Positions 1 to 6,575 of a DNA stretch of 10,121 nucleotides are shown one piece after another; position 1 is the stretch's first letter, and each line of letters opens with the position of its first letter. Both the position numbers and the translations under genes were made by a program. The notes under the pieces were generated by a model that was not told the origin of the DNA, ran no database searches, and worked only from the letters and a program-made list of their open reading frames with translations. The DNA is from JAAYXU01 sp050942555 (lineage in GTDB: Bacteria; Bacillota; Clostridia; Christensenellales; UMGS416), in the NCBI GenBank assembly GCA_050942555.1, contig JBMNNN010000064.1, positions 1-10,121 on the forward strand, written 5' to 3'.

Positions 1-1
1 C

Positions 2-190
2 GTAGCCCAGTGTATCGATCAGGTAATCATCCATAAAATGAAGACGCGGCTGGATGCGCTGACCGAGCGCATACGCACCGAAACCGACGACGACAAAAAA
101 ACGAGTTTAAAAAAGGAATTTGATGAATTGACAGTGAATTATCATAAAATGAAACAGGGAGCACACAGAAAGGAGGGGTACCATGACTAA
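2..190 (+). CDS. dnaG: DNA primase, C-terminal fragment (5' end outside window)
   Basis: An open frame enters from the left edge and stops at TAA 188-190, giving 62 visible residues that are mostly charged and helical (KTRLDALTERIRTETDDD, then FDELTVNYHKMKQG). This resembles the helical C-terminal tail of primase, the part that binds replicative helicase; the catalytic TOPRIM and zinc domains would lie upstream. The main support is context: dnaG directly precedes the primary sigma gene in many Firmicutes (macromolecular synthesis operon). The end overlaps the rpoD start by 8 bases, and the rpoD ribosome site lies within its last codons, so translation is probably coupled. The tail diverges quickly among primases, so identity from these residues alone is not certain. 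Confidence 0.7.
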   Translation, partial: VAQCIDQVIIHKMKTRLDALTERIRTETDDDKKTSLKKEFDELTVNYHKMKQGAHRKEGYHD

Positions 191-1277
191 GGATAACGGA
201 AAAAGCGATAAAGAGAAAAGAATCCAAGCGCTGATCCAGAAAGGAAAGTCAAAAGGATCCCTCTCGGAGAAGGATATCAAGGATGCCCTTGAGAAAGTGC
301 AGATCACTCCCGACGAGATCGTAAAGCTATACGATGAGCTGGACAGCCTCAACATAGACTATACGTACCGGATCAAGGATCCCGAGGCGGGCAGCGATAA
401 AGTAAAGATCAAGGGGGATTCGCTCGAGATACAGGTGCCCGAGTCGGTCAGCACCGACGATCCCGTGCGGATGTATCTAAAGGAAATCGGCAAGGTGCCG
501 CTCCTGACGGCCGAGGAGGAAATCGAGCTGGCGCTGCGGATGGAGAAGGGCGATACCGAAGCCAAGCGAAAACTCGCCGAAGCCAACCTGCGGCTGGTAG
601 TCAGCATCGCCAAGCGCTACGTGGGGCGGGGCATGCTGTTCCTCGATCTTATCCAGGAGGGGAATCTGGGCCTTATCAAGGCGGTCGAGAAATTCGATTA
701 TCGCAAGGGCTTCAAGTTCTCCACCTACGCGACCTGGTGGATCCGGCAGGCCATCACGCGCGCCATCGCCGACCAGGCGCGGACGATCCGTATTCCGGTG
801 CATATGGTGGAAACGATCAATAAGCTCATACGGGTTTCCCGCGAGCTGCTGCAGGAATACGGCCGGGAGCCCCAGCCTGAGGAGATCGCCAAGGAAATGG
901 GCATACCCGTCGAGAAGGTTCGCGAGATCATCAAGATCGCCCAGGAGCCCGTTTCTCTGGAGACGCCCATCGGCGAGGAGGAGGACAGCCATCTGGGCGA
1001 CTTCATACCCGACGACGACGTGCCCGCTCCCGCGGAGGCGGCCGCCTTCACGATGCTCAAAGAGCAGCTCATGGACGTGCTGGATACGCTCACGCCGCGG
1101 GAGGAAAAGGTGCTGCGGCTCCGCTTTGGACTGGATGACGGGCGCGCCCGCACGCTGGAGGAGGTTGGCCGCGAGTTCCGGGTGACCCGGGAGCGCATCC
1201 GGCAGATCGAGGCCAAGGCGCTCCGCAAGCTGCGCCACCCCAGCCGCAGCAAAAAGCTGAAGGATTTCCTTGACTGA
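183..1277 (+). CDS. rpoD: RNA polymerase primary sigma factor (RpoD/SigA)
   Basis: This is the housekeeping sigma-70 factor, which brings RNA polymerase to -10/-35 promoters. Its 364 residues match Gram-positive SigA size, with a short region 1.1. Visible parts in order are region 1.2 (DDPVRMYLKEIG from residue 92), regions 2.1-2.4 (RLVVSIAKRYVGRGM, then KGFKFSTYATWWIRQAITRA near 175-195, the -10 reading and melting helix), region 3, and region 4.2 with its helix-turn-helix (TLEEVGREFRVTRERIRQIE from residue 324, the -35 reader), ending KLKDFLD. The ATG at 183 follows AGGAGG (171-176) by six bases, and that site is embedded in the upstream primase-like gene. All core motifs are intact. It fits the TTGACG/TATCAT-type promoters seen later in the window. 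Confidence 0.98.
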   Translation: MTKDNGKSDKEKRIQALIQKGKSKGSLSEKDIKDALEKVQITPDEIVKLYDELDSLNIDYTYRIKDPEAGSDKVKIKGDSLEIQVPESVSTDDPVRMYLKEIGKVPLLTAEEEIELALRMEKGDTEAKRKLAEANLRLVVSIAKRYVGRGMLFLDLIQEGNLGLIKAVEKFDYRKGFKFSTYATWWIRQAITRAIADQARTIRIPVHMVETINKLIRVSRELLQEYGREPQPEEIAKEMGIPVEKVREIIKIAQEPVSLETPIGEEEDSHLGDFIPDDDVPAPAEAAAFTMLKEQLMDVLDTLTPREEKVLRLRFGLDDGRARTLEEVGREFRVTRERIRQIEAKALRKLRHPSRSKKLKDFLD

Positions 1278-1283
1278 CCGGCA

Positions 1284-1319
1284 CCCGGCGGCTATTGGAG
1301 CCGCTGGGCAGGCAGCGGC
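1284..1319 (+). other. Two mutually exclusive GC-rich hairpins after rpoD
   Basis: Right after the rpoD stop, CCCGGCGGCT (1284-1293) pairs with AGCCGCTGGG (1299-1308) as a 10-bp stem with one G-U pair and loop ATTGG. The right arm can instead pair downstream: GCCGCTG (1300-1306) with CAGCGGC (1313-1319), loop GGCAGG. Neither hairpin is followed at once by a T-run; the nearest is at 1340-1345, so this is not a standard intrinsic terminator. It could protect the 3' end of the rpoD mRNA or act with a termination factor. The pairing is seen; the role is inferred. Confidence 0.45.
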
Positions 1320-1332
1320 CTGTTCAGATAAA

Positions 1333-1360
1333 TTTACAGTTTTTTAAAACGGACTACAAA
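1333..1360 (+). promoter_or_regulatory. Possible sigma-A promoter before the unknown gene at 1456
   Basis: TTTACA (1333-1338) is followed 16 bases later by TACAAA (1355-1360) in an AT-rich stretch that stands out from the GC-rich surroundings. Further -10-like words (TATGAT at 1373-1378 and 1381-1386) lie downstream but lack a good -35. A promoter somewhere in 1330-1390 is likely; the exact one is uncertain. The remainder of the gap to 1455 shows only the ribosome site GGAGGAG. Confidence 0.35.
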
Positions 1361-1455
1361 AATGTTCGGAAATATGATACTATGATGCCAGAATACGTGC
1401 CCATGCTGGGAGTCTATGTCAGTTTATCCGATATTATGGGGTGGAGGAGCCAAAT

Positions 1456-2127
1456 ATGACGAACGGCATCACGAAAATCATACCGTCGGCTGAGGACTAT
1501 GAGGGACTTATTGACCTCATATCGGGCGTCATCACGTCCAAGGTCAACTTCGATGAGATCGGACAGGTAGACGAGTGTCATGTACTGGCCGACAATTCCC
1601 GTAATGTTAAGCAGATCGTGCGGGACATACAGTCAGCGCTGATGGCGCAGTTCCGGCAGAACATAGACTACAAGAAGATCAGCGTCGCGCAGATCGACGT
1701 GGGCGACAGCGCCGGAAAGAAGGAAGACGAGCGTCCCAACATACGGATAAAGAGCCAGGAGCTGAATATAACCTATCGCGGATCGGAAGCAATGACGGCA
1801 TCGGTTACGCTCATCTGCGGCGAAGAGAGCTACACGGGTGCTGCGACCACCCGGCACTTGACGCTGATGCGCGGACAAGCCATCGCGGAGGCGACGGTGG
1901 ATGCGATCCAGAAGATCACGGGCTCGCGCTCCCTCATGACGGTCGCGGAGGTGAAGGAGACCCAGATCTATAAGCAGAGGGCGATCATGGTAGCCGTACT
2001 GTTCTCCTATGGCAGCCAGTCGGAGCTGTTGCTCGGTTCAGCTCTGGTACGGGCTGATGAGAATCAGGCTGTGGTCAACGCGGTTCTGGACGCGCTGAAC
2101 CGCAAGCTGAGCGTCTATATGAGCTAG
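1456..2127 (+). CDS. Conserved-looking protein of unknown function (223 aa)
   Basis: The best start is ATG 1456, eight bases after GGAGG (1443-1447); a GTG at 1441 is in frame but contains that ribosome site. The 223-residue product has no signal peptide or membrane segment and looks soluble and alpha/beta. Two stretches look constrained: one near residues 42-80 (HVLADNSRNVKQIVRDI, then DYKKISVAQID), and a C-terminal part that ends GSALVRADENQAVVNAVLDA before LNRKL. Similar patterns occur in uncharacterised Gram-positive proteins as I recall them, but I cannot name a family or an activity. The middle (residues about 98-160) alternates strands and helices. It sits alone between rpoD and a c-di-GMP gene, with a possible promoter of its own. 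No catalytic motif is evident. Confidence 0.85.
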   Translation: MTNGITKIIPSAEDYEGLIDLISGVITSKVNFDEIGQVDECHVLADNSRNVKQIVRDIQSALMAQFRQNIDYKKISVAQIDVGDSAGKKEDERPNIRIKSQELNITYRGSEAMTASVTLICGEESYTGAATTRHLTLMRGQAIAEATVDAIQKITGSRSLMTVAEVKETQIYKQRAIMVAVLFSYGSQSELLLGSALVRADENQAVVNAVLDALNRKLSVYMS

Positions 2128-2168
2128 GCGCAATAAGTATTCGTGCACGGTCCCGGTCATAGCAGAGT

Positions 2169-2222
2169 GATTTGCCTAGCGTAGCGGAAATCCTGTCCCA
2201 ATAGCGAAACGGACAGAGATTT
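2169..2222 (+). promoter_or_regulatory. Structured leader with competing stems upstream of a microprotein
   Basis: In the 111-base gap after 2127, AAATC (2188-2192) can pair two ways. It can pair back with GATTT (2169-2173), helped by CC/GG. It can also pair forward with GATTT (2218-2222), extended by TGTCC (2194-2198) with GGACA (2211-2215). The two folds exclude each other, and the second ends four bases before the AGGAGG ribosome site of the 26-residue ORF. This resembles a translational switch or attenuator leader. I could not match it to the c-di-GMP-I or -II riboswitch consensus or to another known class. Structure is seen; regulatory function is inference. Confidence 0.3.
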
Positions 2223-2238
2223 AGCAGGAGGCACATCG

Positions 2239-2319
2239 ATGAAGGCGAAGATTTTCGTAGCTGTTATGGCGTTGCTATCCATGCTGCTCGCCGGCGGCGC
2301 TTTCCTTACCTGGAAGTAA
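2239..2319 (+). CDS. 26-residue single-pass membrane microprotein
   Basis: ATG 2239 lies seven bases after a perfect AGGAGG (2226-2231) and opens a frame of 26 codons ending TAA 2317-2319. The product begins with two lysines (MKAKIF), continues as one hydrophobic stretch (VAVMALLSMLLAGGAFL) and ends TWK. It reads as either a very short membrane protein or a bare secretion signal. The ribosome site is among the best in the window, which argues that the frame is translated. It ends 46 bases before the HD-GYP start, so the two are probably co-transcribed. It may be a small membrane partner or a leader peptide. I know of no family for it. Confidence 0.6.
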   Translation: MKAKIFVAVMALLSMLLAGGAFLTWK

Positions 2320-2365
2320 TCAGTGATTTTTTACCGGGGCCGTGCTTTCTTAAGTGAGGAATTCA

Positions 2366-3706
2366 TTGAGCAGAACGCTTTTAAAAACCGAACGGGCCAC
2401 CCAGCGATGCACGCGGGGATATATCGTGATGGTTATCACGGTGGGGTTGGCCATCAGTGTCTACTCCTGCTGGAAATATGTGCTCGGCCTGCTGGCAACC
2501 GATAATCTCCTGCGGGAAATTCTTGATATTCTCGTGCTGACCGCGATATGCGCTCTGCTCCGGTCGCTTCCCGTCTATATCCGAAACGATCAGGCCCTCG
2601 ATCTGTCGATCATCACGCTATTCGCGTCGATCCTTCTAAAGGGGCACAGCGCCACGGTTCTCGTCGTTCTATTGAGCGCGTTCCTCGTCGTGGAAACGAA
2701 TCGCGCGGGCGACGAACGGCATCATATGTTCAATACCCCGCTTTATAAGACCCTTTTCAACAACGCCAATCTCATTATATCGCTGACGGTGGGCGGGTTC
2801 GTGTACGAAAGGCTATGCACGCTCATGAACGTCACCGATCTTAACGCGGTCCAAATACTGCTCCCATCGCTCGGGTTCCTGCTTCCGGCGTTTTTTTTAA
2901 ACGCTACGATATTGATGGGCCTTTTTTCCATCATGAAGCGGCTCCGTTTCCCCCCGATGCTGGGCTCGATCGTGCGCGGCCTGCTCCCGAACCTTCTATC
3001 CACCGCGCCGATGGGCTATTTCCTTGCGCGGTTCATGGACATGGGCGAAGGATACGAGGGCTACGCGATGGCTTCTCTTTTTATACTGCCGCTGCTTTTC
3101 GCGCGGTACGCGTTCAAGCTGTACCTTGATTCCAAGGAACAGTTCTACAAGACGATCCGTACGCTCACGGCGGCGATCGAGGCGCGCGACAAATATACCG
3201 AAGGCCACTCCCGGCGGGTGGAAATGTACTCCGAGGTGCTGGCCAACGAGCTCAAGATCCATCCGACACTGATCGAGGATATCAAGGTCGCGGCGCTGCT
3301 TCATGACATCGGCAAAATAGGCATCGAGGACAGGATACTGCGCAAACCGGGGAAGCTGGATCCCGAGGAAATGGACCAGATCCGGGCGCATCCGACGATC
3401 GGCCTTTACATACTCGAAGACGTCGACATGAACCGGAACATCAAGGACACCATACTCTACCACCATGTGTTTTTCAATGGAAAGGGCTATCCTGCCGTGG
3501 GAGCGGACAAGCAGGTGCCGCTCTCGGCCTATATCGTCGCGCTGGCCGACGCGTATGACGCGATGACCAGCGACCGGCCGTACCGGAGCGCGATCCCACG
3601 GGAGAAGGCAATCGAGATTATCCGCGAGAACCGCGGATCCCAGTTTCATCCGGTCGTCGTCGACGCGTTTCTCGCGATCATCGAGCGGGAAGGGGACCTG
3701 CTGTGA
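2366..3706 (+). CDS. Membrane HD-GYP cyclic di-GMP phosphodiesterase
   Basis: HD-GYP proteins hydrolyse the second messenger c-di-GMP. The first 250 or so residues hold about seven hydrophobic segments, the first near residues 18-40, probably a membrane sensor; no named sensor domain is recognised. The HD-GYP domain fills the remainder up to residue 446. The key residues are present: EGHSRR with H281, HDIGKIGI with H313-D314, HPTIG with H342, HH 366-367 followed by GKGYP (372-376), and ADAYDAMTSDRPYR with D395. It should therefore be catalytic. I prefer the TTG start at 2366, with GAGG (2356-2359) six bases upstream; a GTG at 2354 in the same frame lacks such a site and would add four residues. 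The stop overlaps the next gene by four bases. The substrate is inferred from the family. Confidence 0.93.
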   Translation: MSRTLLKTERATQRCTRGYIVMVITVGLAISVYSCWKYVLGLLATDNLLREILDILVLTAICALLRSLPVYIRNDQALDLSIITLFASILLKGHSATVLVVLLSAFLVVETNRAGDERHHMFNTPLYKTLFNNANLIISLTVGGFVYERLCTLMNVTDLNAVQILLPSLGFLLPAFFLNATILMGLFSIMKRLRFPPMLGSIVRGLLPNLLSTAPMGYFLARFMDMGEGYEGYAMASLFILPLLFARYAFKLYLDSKEQFYKTIRTLTAAIEARDKYTEGHSRRVEMYSEVLANELKIHPTLIEDIKVAALLHDIGKIGIEDRILRKPGKLDPEEMDQIRAHPTIGLYILEDVDMNRNIKDTILYHHVFFNGKGYPAVGADKQVPLSAYIVALADAYDAMTSDRPYRSAIPREKAIEIIRENRGSQFHPVVVDAFLAIIEREGDLL

Positions 3707-4335
3707 TACTGCTCGCGCCCGCGCTTATAAGCGTGCTGGTCGGATACCTGCGCAGGGGAAGGCTCGCGGGGCTGGTCAGTCTGCGGCTGCGCGGGGTATG
3801 GTGCGTACTGCTCGCTTTCGCGCTGGAGGCGTCGACGGGCCTTTTAAAGGGCTGGTTTCCCGACCTGTTTCCCCGCTATATGTGGGCCGAATGTCTGCTG
3901 CAGTACGGCCTTCTTTTTGCGTTCATACTGCTTAATGATAAAGACTGGTCCATCGCCGTGATGGGAATCGGTATTCTTTTGAATTTCCTGGTCATGATTC
4001 TCAATGGAGGACGCATGCCGGTGTCGCCCGCCGTGCTTGCGGATCCGTGGAATGCCGGTCTTATAGAGCGCATCGAGAGCGGCGATATACCCGAGTACGT
4101 CATCATGCATGGCGGCGAACCGCTTTGGTTCCTGGGCGATGTGATCCGTATTCCCTTCCGGTGGGCGGGGTACGCCAGCATCGGGGACGCGGTGCTGGCC
4201 GTCGGGGTTTCCGCGCTCATACAAAAGGGCATGATCCTGGGACGTCCCAGGCATGCCAGAGGAGGGAATGCGCGCAGTGAAAAGCCCCGCGCTGTCGCCG
4301 CGGATGATGGCGGTGGCCGCGCTCATACCCGATGA
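3703..4335 (+). CDS. DUF5317-like integral membrane protein
   Basis: The GTG start at 3703 shares GTGA with the stop of the HD-GYP gene, seven bases after AGGGG (3691-3695), so the pair is translationally coupled. The product (210 aa) has several hydrophobic segments and two signatures I associate with DUF5317: NGGRMPVSP (101-109) and GGEPLWFLGDVIRIPF (137-152), followed by GDAVLAVG. The function of the family is unknown. Coupling to an HD-GYP gene suggests a link with c-di-GMP signalling or the envelope, but this is inference only. The polar, arginine-rich last 20 residues are encoded where the trmK frame overlaps, so that tail may be a by-product of the overlap. Confidence 0.85.
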   Translation: MILLAPALISVLVGYLRRGRLAGLVSLRLRGVWCVLLAFALEASTGLLKGWFPDLFPRYMWAECLLQYGLLFAFILLNDKDWSIAVMGIGILLNFLVMILNGGRMPVSPAVLADPWNAGLIERIESGDIPEYVIMHGGEPLWFLGDVIRIPFRWAGYASIGDAVLAVGVSALIQKGMILGRPRHARGGNARSEKPRAVAADDGGGRAHTR

Positions 4336-4984
4336 CGGAGTCGTAGCTGATATCGGCGCGGATCACGGCCGCCTGTCGGTGTGGCTCGCGAGCAGAGGCC
4401 GGAGGGTGATCGCCGTGGACATCAGCGCGCGCTCTCTGGCAAAGGCGGCCGCGCTGGCATCCCGCTGCGGCGTAGCGGAGCGCGTCGCGTGCAGGCCCGG
4501 AGACGGGCTGGAGCCGCTGGAGCCCGGCGAGGCGCAGACTGCCGTGCTGGCGGGTATGGGCGGCAGGACGATGGAGAAGATACTGTCGTCCGATCCTGTC
4601 AAAACCCGGACGCTGCATCTGGTACTGCAGCCGATGAACGCCGGGGATGCGCTGCGCAGCTGGCTATCCCGGAACGGGTTTGGCATCACGGGCGAGGGCT
4701 ATGGCGTCGAGCGGGGGAGCATACGGCCGGTCTTCCGCGCGCGGTACGGACAGGTTGACCCGGGTAGGCACTTCGACTGCCTCATCGGCAACTGGGAGCT
4801 CGCGTCGGAGCACCCGCTGTTTGGGACGTATCTCATACAGGAAGCCGGGCGCTGCCGCGCGCTCATGGCTTGCGCGCGCCGCGGGAAGAAAGAAGCGTCG
4901 GCGCGCCGGTTCGCGGAGCTTGAGCGCCAGCTGGCGCTCTACGAGGGAGCGATGGCATGGCTTGCGCAGCATCGGAAATCATAG
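4277..4984 (+). CDS. trmK: tRNA (adenine(22)-N1)-methyltransferase TrmK
   Basis: TrmK uses S-adenosylmethionine to methylate N1 of adenine 22 in the D-loop region of some tRNAs; the family is typical of Gram-positives (YqfN in Bacillus subtilis). The sequence shows an opening LSPRMMAVAALIP, the SAM-binding loop ADIGADHGRLSVWL (from residue 24), AVDIS, GDGLEPL, the AGMGG motif (92-96), LQPMN in place of the usual LQPN, then SWLSRNGFGITGE and a helical C-terminal domain. Length (235 aa) is normal. The best start is GTG 4277, about ten bases after GGAGGG (4261-4266). ATG 4268 sits almost on that site, and ATG 4253 has none. The gene overlaps the DUF5317 frame by about 59 bases and the Nif3 gene by 28, a pairing common in Firmicutes. 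Confidence 0.93.
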   Translation: MKSPALSPRMMAVAALIPDDGVVADIGADHGRLSVWLASRGRRVIAVDISARSLAKAAALASRCGVAERVACRPGDGLEPLEPGEAQTAVLAGMGGRTMEKILSSDPVKTRTLHLVLQPMNAGDALRSWLSRNGFGITGEGYGVERGSIRPVFRARYGQVDPGRHFDCLIGNWELASEHPLFGTYLIQEAGRCRALMACARRGKKEASARRFAELERQLALYEGAMAWLAQHRKS

Positions 4985-5748
4985 CGATACTCGACCGCCT
5001 GGCCCCGGAGGAGACCGCGGAGCCGTGGGACTCGGTAGGGCTTCAGCTCGGATCCCGGTCGCGGGCCGTATCGCGCCTGCTGCTCGCGCTCGAGATCACC
5101 GGCGCTGTGGTCGATGAGGCCGAAAAGCTGGGCGCGGATATGATCGTGACGCATCATCCGCTCTTTTTCAGGCCCGTCGCGCGCATCGACGAGGACGAGC
5201 CCACGGGGCGTCTCGCGGCGCGGCTCATCGGGCTGCACATGGCTGTGTACGCGGCGCACACGAATCTCGATAAGGCCGAGGGCGGGGTCAACGACCGGCT
5301 GATCGGTGCGCTGGGCGTCGAGCATCCCGCGCAGCCCGCGGGACAGCCTTTCCTGCGCGTGGGCGCGCTGCCCCGGGCCGTTCCGGGCGCGCAGTTCGCG
5401 GGCTATGTGGCGGCCCGCCTTTCGTCGGCGAACGTCCGGACGATAGGCGCGGCGCCCGATCCCGTGCGCCGCGTCGCGGTGGGCAGCGGCGCTGCGGGAG
5501 ACATCATCGCGGCGGCGGCGCAGAGCGGCGCCGACGCCTTTGTCGTGGGCGAAATGAAGCATCATCAGGCGCTGGAAGCGCTGGAGCGCGGGCTATACTG
5601 CGTCGAGGCCGGACATTTCGAAACAGAGTGGCCGGTTATGGCTTTTTTGAAAAGGCATTTACAAAAGGCGCTCGATGATTTACAATGTAAAGTAGATATT
5701 CGATTATCAGAAACAAACGGGAGTCCATTTCTTTCAGGGGGAGAATAG
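4957..5748 (+). CDS. Nif3-like dinuclear metal-centre protein
   Basis: This is a member of the Nif3/YqfO (GTP cyclohydrolase I type 2-like, NIF3) family, which forms hexameric rings with two metal ions per subunit; its physiological reaction is unsettled. Visible signatures are AEPWDSVGLQLG near the N-terminus, THHPLFF with metal-ligand histidines 66-67, AAHTNLDKAEGGVND (H101), and the C-terminal GEMKHHQAL and AGHFETEWP (H220, E224). At 263 aa it lacks the long middle insert of the larger Bacillus-type members. ATG 4957 follows GAGGGAG (4943-4949) by seven bases and overlaps trmK by 28 bases. The last 30 or so codons are clearly AT-richer than the remainder and carry promoter sequences; the stop lies in a terminator hairpin. 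Confidence 0.93.
   Translation: MACAASEIIAILDRLAPEETAEPWDSVGLQLGSRSRAVSRLLLALEITGAVVDEAEKLGADMIVTHHPLFFRPVARIDEDEPTGRLAARLIGLHMAVYAAHTNLDKAEGGVNDRLIGALGVEHPAQPAGQPFLRVGALPRAVPGAQFAGYVAARLSSANVRTIGAAPDPVRRVAVGSGAAGDIIAAAAQSGADAFVVGEMKHHQALEALERGLYCVEAGHFETEWPVMAFLKRHLQKALDDLQCKVDIRLSETNGSPFLSGGE
5658..5686 (+). promoter_or_regulatory. Sigma-A promoter inside the 3' end of the nif3-like gene
   Basis: TTTACA (5658-5663), a 17-base spacer, and TACAAT (5681-5686) form a near-consensus sigma-A promoter within an AT-rich patch of coding sequence. The start point would be near 5693. Transcripts from it would meet the terminator at 5742-5767 before the zinc-ribbon gene. Confidence 0.6.
5679..5707 (+). 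promoter_or_regulatory. Second, overlapping promoter candidate
   Basis: A second TTTACA (5679-5684) overlaps the -10 box of the first promoter and has GATTAT (5702-5707) exactly 17 bases downstream. The two could be alternative starts, or only one may be real; this one has the poorer -10. Confidence 0.35.
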
Positions 5749-5767
5749 GCGCTGCTTATTCTTTTTT
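5742..5767 (+). terminator. Intrinsic terminator over the nif3-like stop codon
   Basis: AGAATAGGC (5742-5750) pairs with GCTTATTCT (5754-5762) around a GCT loop, with one G-U pair, and runs straight into six T residues (5762-5767). The TAG stop (5746-5748) lies in the left arm. It would end the HD-GYP to nif3 operon, and also attenuate transcripts begun at 5693. Confidence 0.65.
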
Positions 5768-5796
5768 CATTGTTCTGACTGACAGGAGGATGGCGA

Positions 5797-6519
5797 ATGG
5801 ATCAGATCAATCTGCTCAGGCAGTATCAGAGCATAGACGCGCGCATCGACGATCTGGAGAGCGCGCTTAAAAGTTCGGACGTGCGCAGGAAACTCTTAAG
5901 AGCCCGGCAATACCTTCTTTCATCGCAGGATGCGCTCCGGAGAATGGATGCGCAGGCCAAGGAGATGCGCATACTGTACGAAACGATATTCGCAAAGCAT
6001 AAGCAGCTTTCCGAGCGCATCGGCCAGATGGAGGACGACATCCGGCGCGCTGGAATGGATACGCCGATCGCCGAGGTGGAGAATCTTCGCCGCGAGGTAC
6101 AGGACAGCGCGGCCGCAATGGCTAAGTTTGAGAAGGATCTGCAGCGGATGATGGTCAGCCTCAGGGCGATGAGCGAGAGATTCCGTCAGATCGTGGTCAA
6201 CGTGCCCAAGGCGAAAAAGGAGTATTCGGAGCTTAAAAAGGTGTACGACGTCCGGGTTAGCGAGATGAAAGCGCAGAGCGTGCCCTTCCGCAACCAGCTC
6301 AGGGAACTTGAGGGAAAGATCGACCGCACGCTCCTGAAGCGGTACCGGAACGTCAAGCAGAACCATACGGTACCGTTCGTGCCGATCGAGGGAAACCGCT
6401 GCACGGGATGCAATATGGAGCTTCCTTCGGGCGTCATGTTCCGTATCCGCGAAGGCAAAAAAATGTTCGAATGCGAAAACTGCGGGCGCATACTCTACGT
6501 GCCCGGCGACGATTCTTGA
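5797..6519 (+). CDS. Coiled-coil protein with C-terminal C4 zinc ribbon
   Basis: The product has 240 residues. About residues 1-185 are charged, heptad-like helices (for example LRRMDAQAKEMRILYETIFA) expected to form a long antiparallel coiled coil. A compact zinc ribbon follows, with two CxxC knuckles: C202/C205 (CTGC) and C226/C229 (CENC), ending GRILYVPGDD. This order matches the zf-RING_7/CT398-like family (PF02591); relatives in Epsilonproteobacteria (FlgZ/HP0958) are flagellar RNA- or sigma-binding factors, but the Gram-positive members have no firm role. ATG 5797 is seven bases after AGGAGG (5784-5789). Its stop overlaps the -35 box of the rnpB promoter. It is probably expressed from 5658-5707 through an attenuator. 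No membrane segment or signal peptide is seen. Confidence 0.9.
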   Translation: MDQINLLRQYQSIDARIDDLESALKSSDVRRKLLRARQYLLSSQDALRRMDAQAKEMRILYETIFAKHKQLSERIGQMEDDIRRAGMDTPIAEVENLRREVQDSAAAMAKFEKDLQRMMVSLRAMSERFRQIVVNVPKAKKEYSELKKVYDVRVSEMKAQSVPFRNQLRELEGKIDRTLLKRYRNVKQNHTVPFVPIEGNRCTGCNMELPSGVMFRIREGKKMFECENCGRILYVPGDDS

Positions 6520-6544
6520 CGCTGCGCCGGTTTTCTGCTATCAT
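6516..6544 (+). promoter_or_regulatory. rnpB promoter
   Basis: TTGACG (6516-6521), a 17-base spacer, and TATCAT (6539-6544) form a strong sigma-A promoter. Seven bases downstream lies G6551, exactly the first base of the P1 helix of RNase P RNA. The -35 box contains the TGA stop (6517-6519) of the zinc-ribbon gene, so no separate intergenic space is used. Confidence 0.85.
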
Positions 6545-6575
6545 GGCATAGCGTCAGCTGGCTGAATGATCGCCC

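Noticed and set aside
128..133. A perfect TTGACA -35 box within the dnaG end, which might drive rpoD.
   Set aside because: No acceptable -10 box is found 16-18 bases downstream; TATCAT and TAAAAT occur too close.
477..1238. A 253-codon minus-strand frame opposite rpoD.
   Set aside because: The plus strand encodes an unmistakable sigma factor; the reverse frame only mirrors its codons.
2128..2238. A c-di-GMP riboswitch (GEMM or class II) upstream of the HD-GYP gene.
   Set aside because: Attractive from context, but the conserved blocks of either class are not found. Only simple competing stems are visible.
2311..2332. A short stem and T-run (AATC-AGT-GATT then TTTT) after the microprotein, as a possible terminator.
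   Set aside because: The stem is only four base pairs and AT-rich, too weak for a terminator; the HD-GYP gene starts close by and probably shares the transcript.
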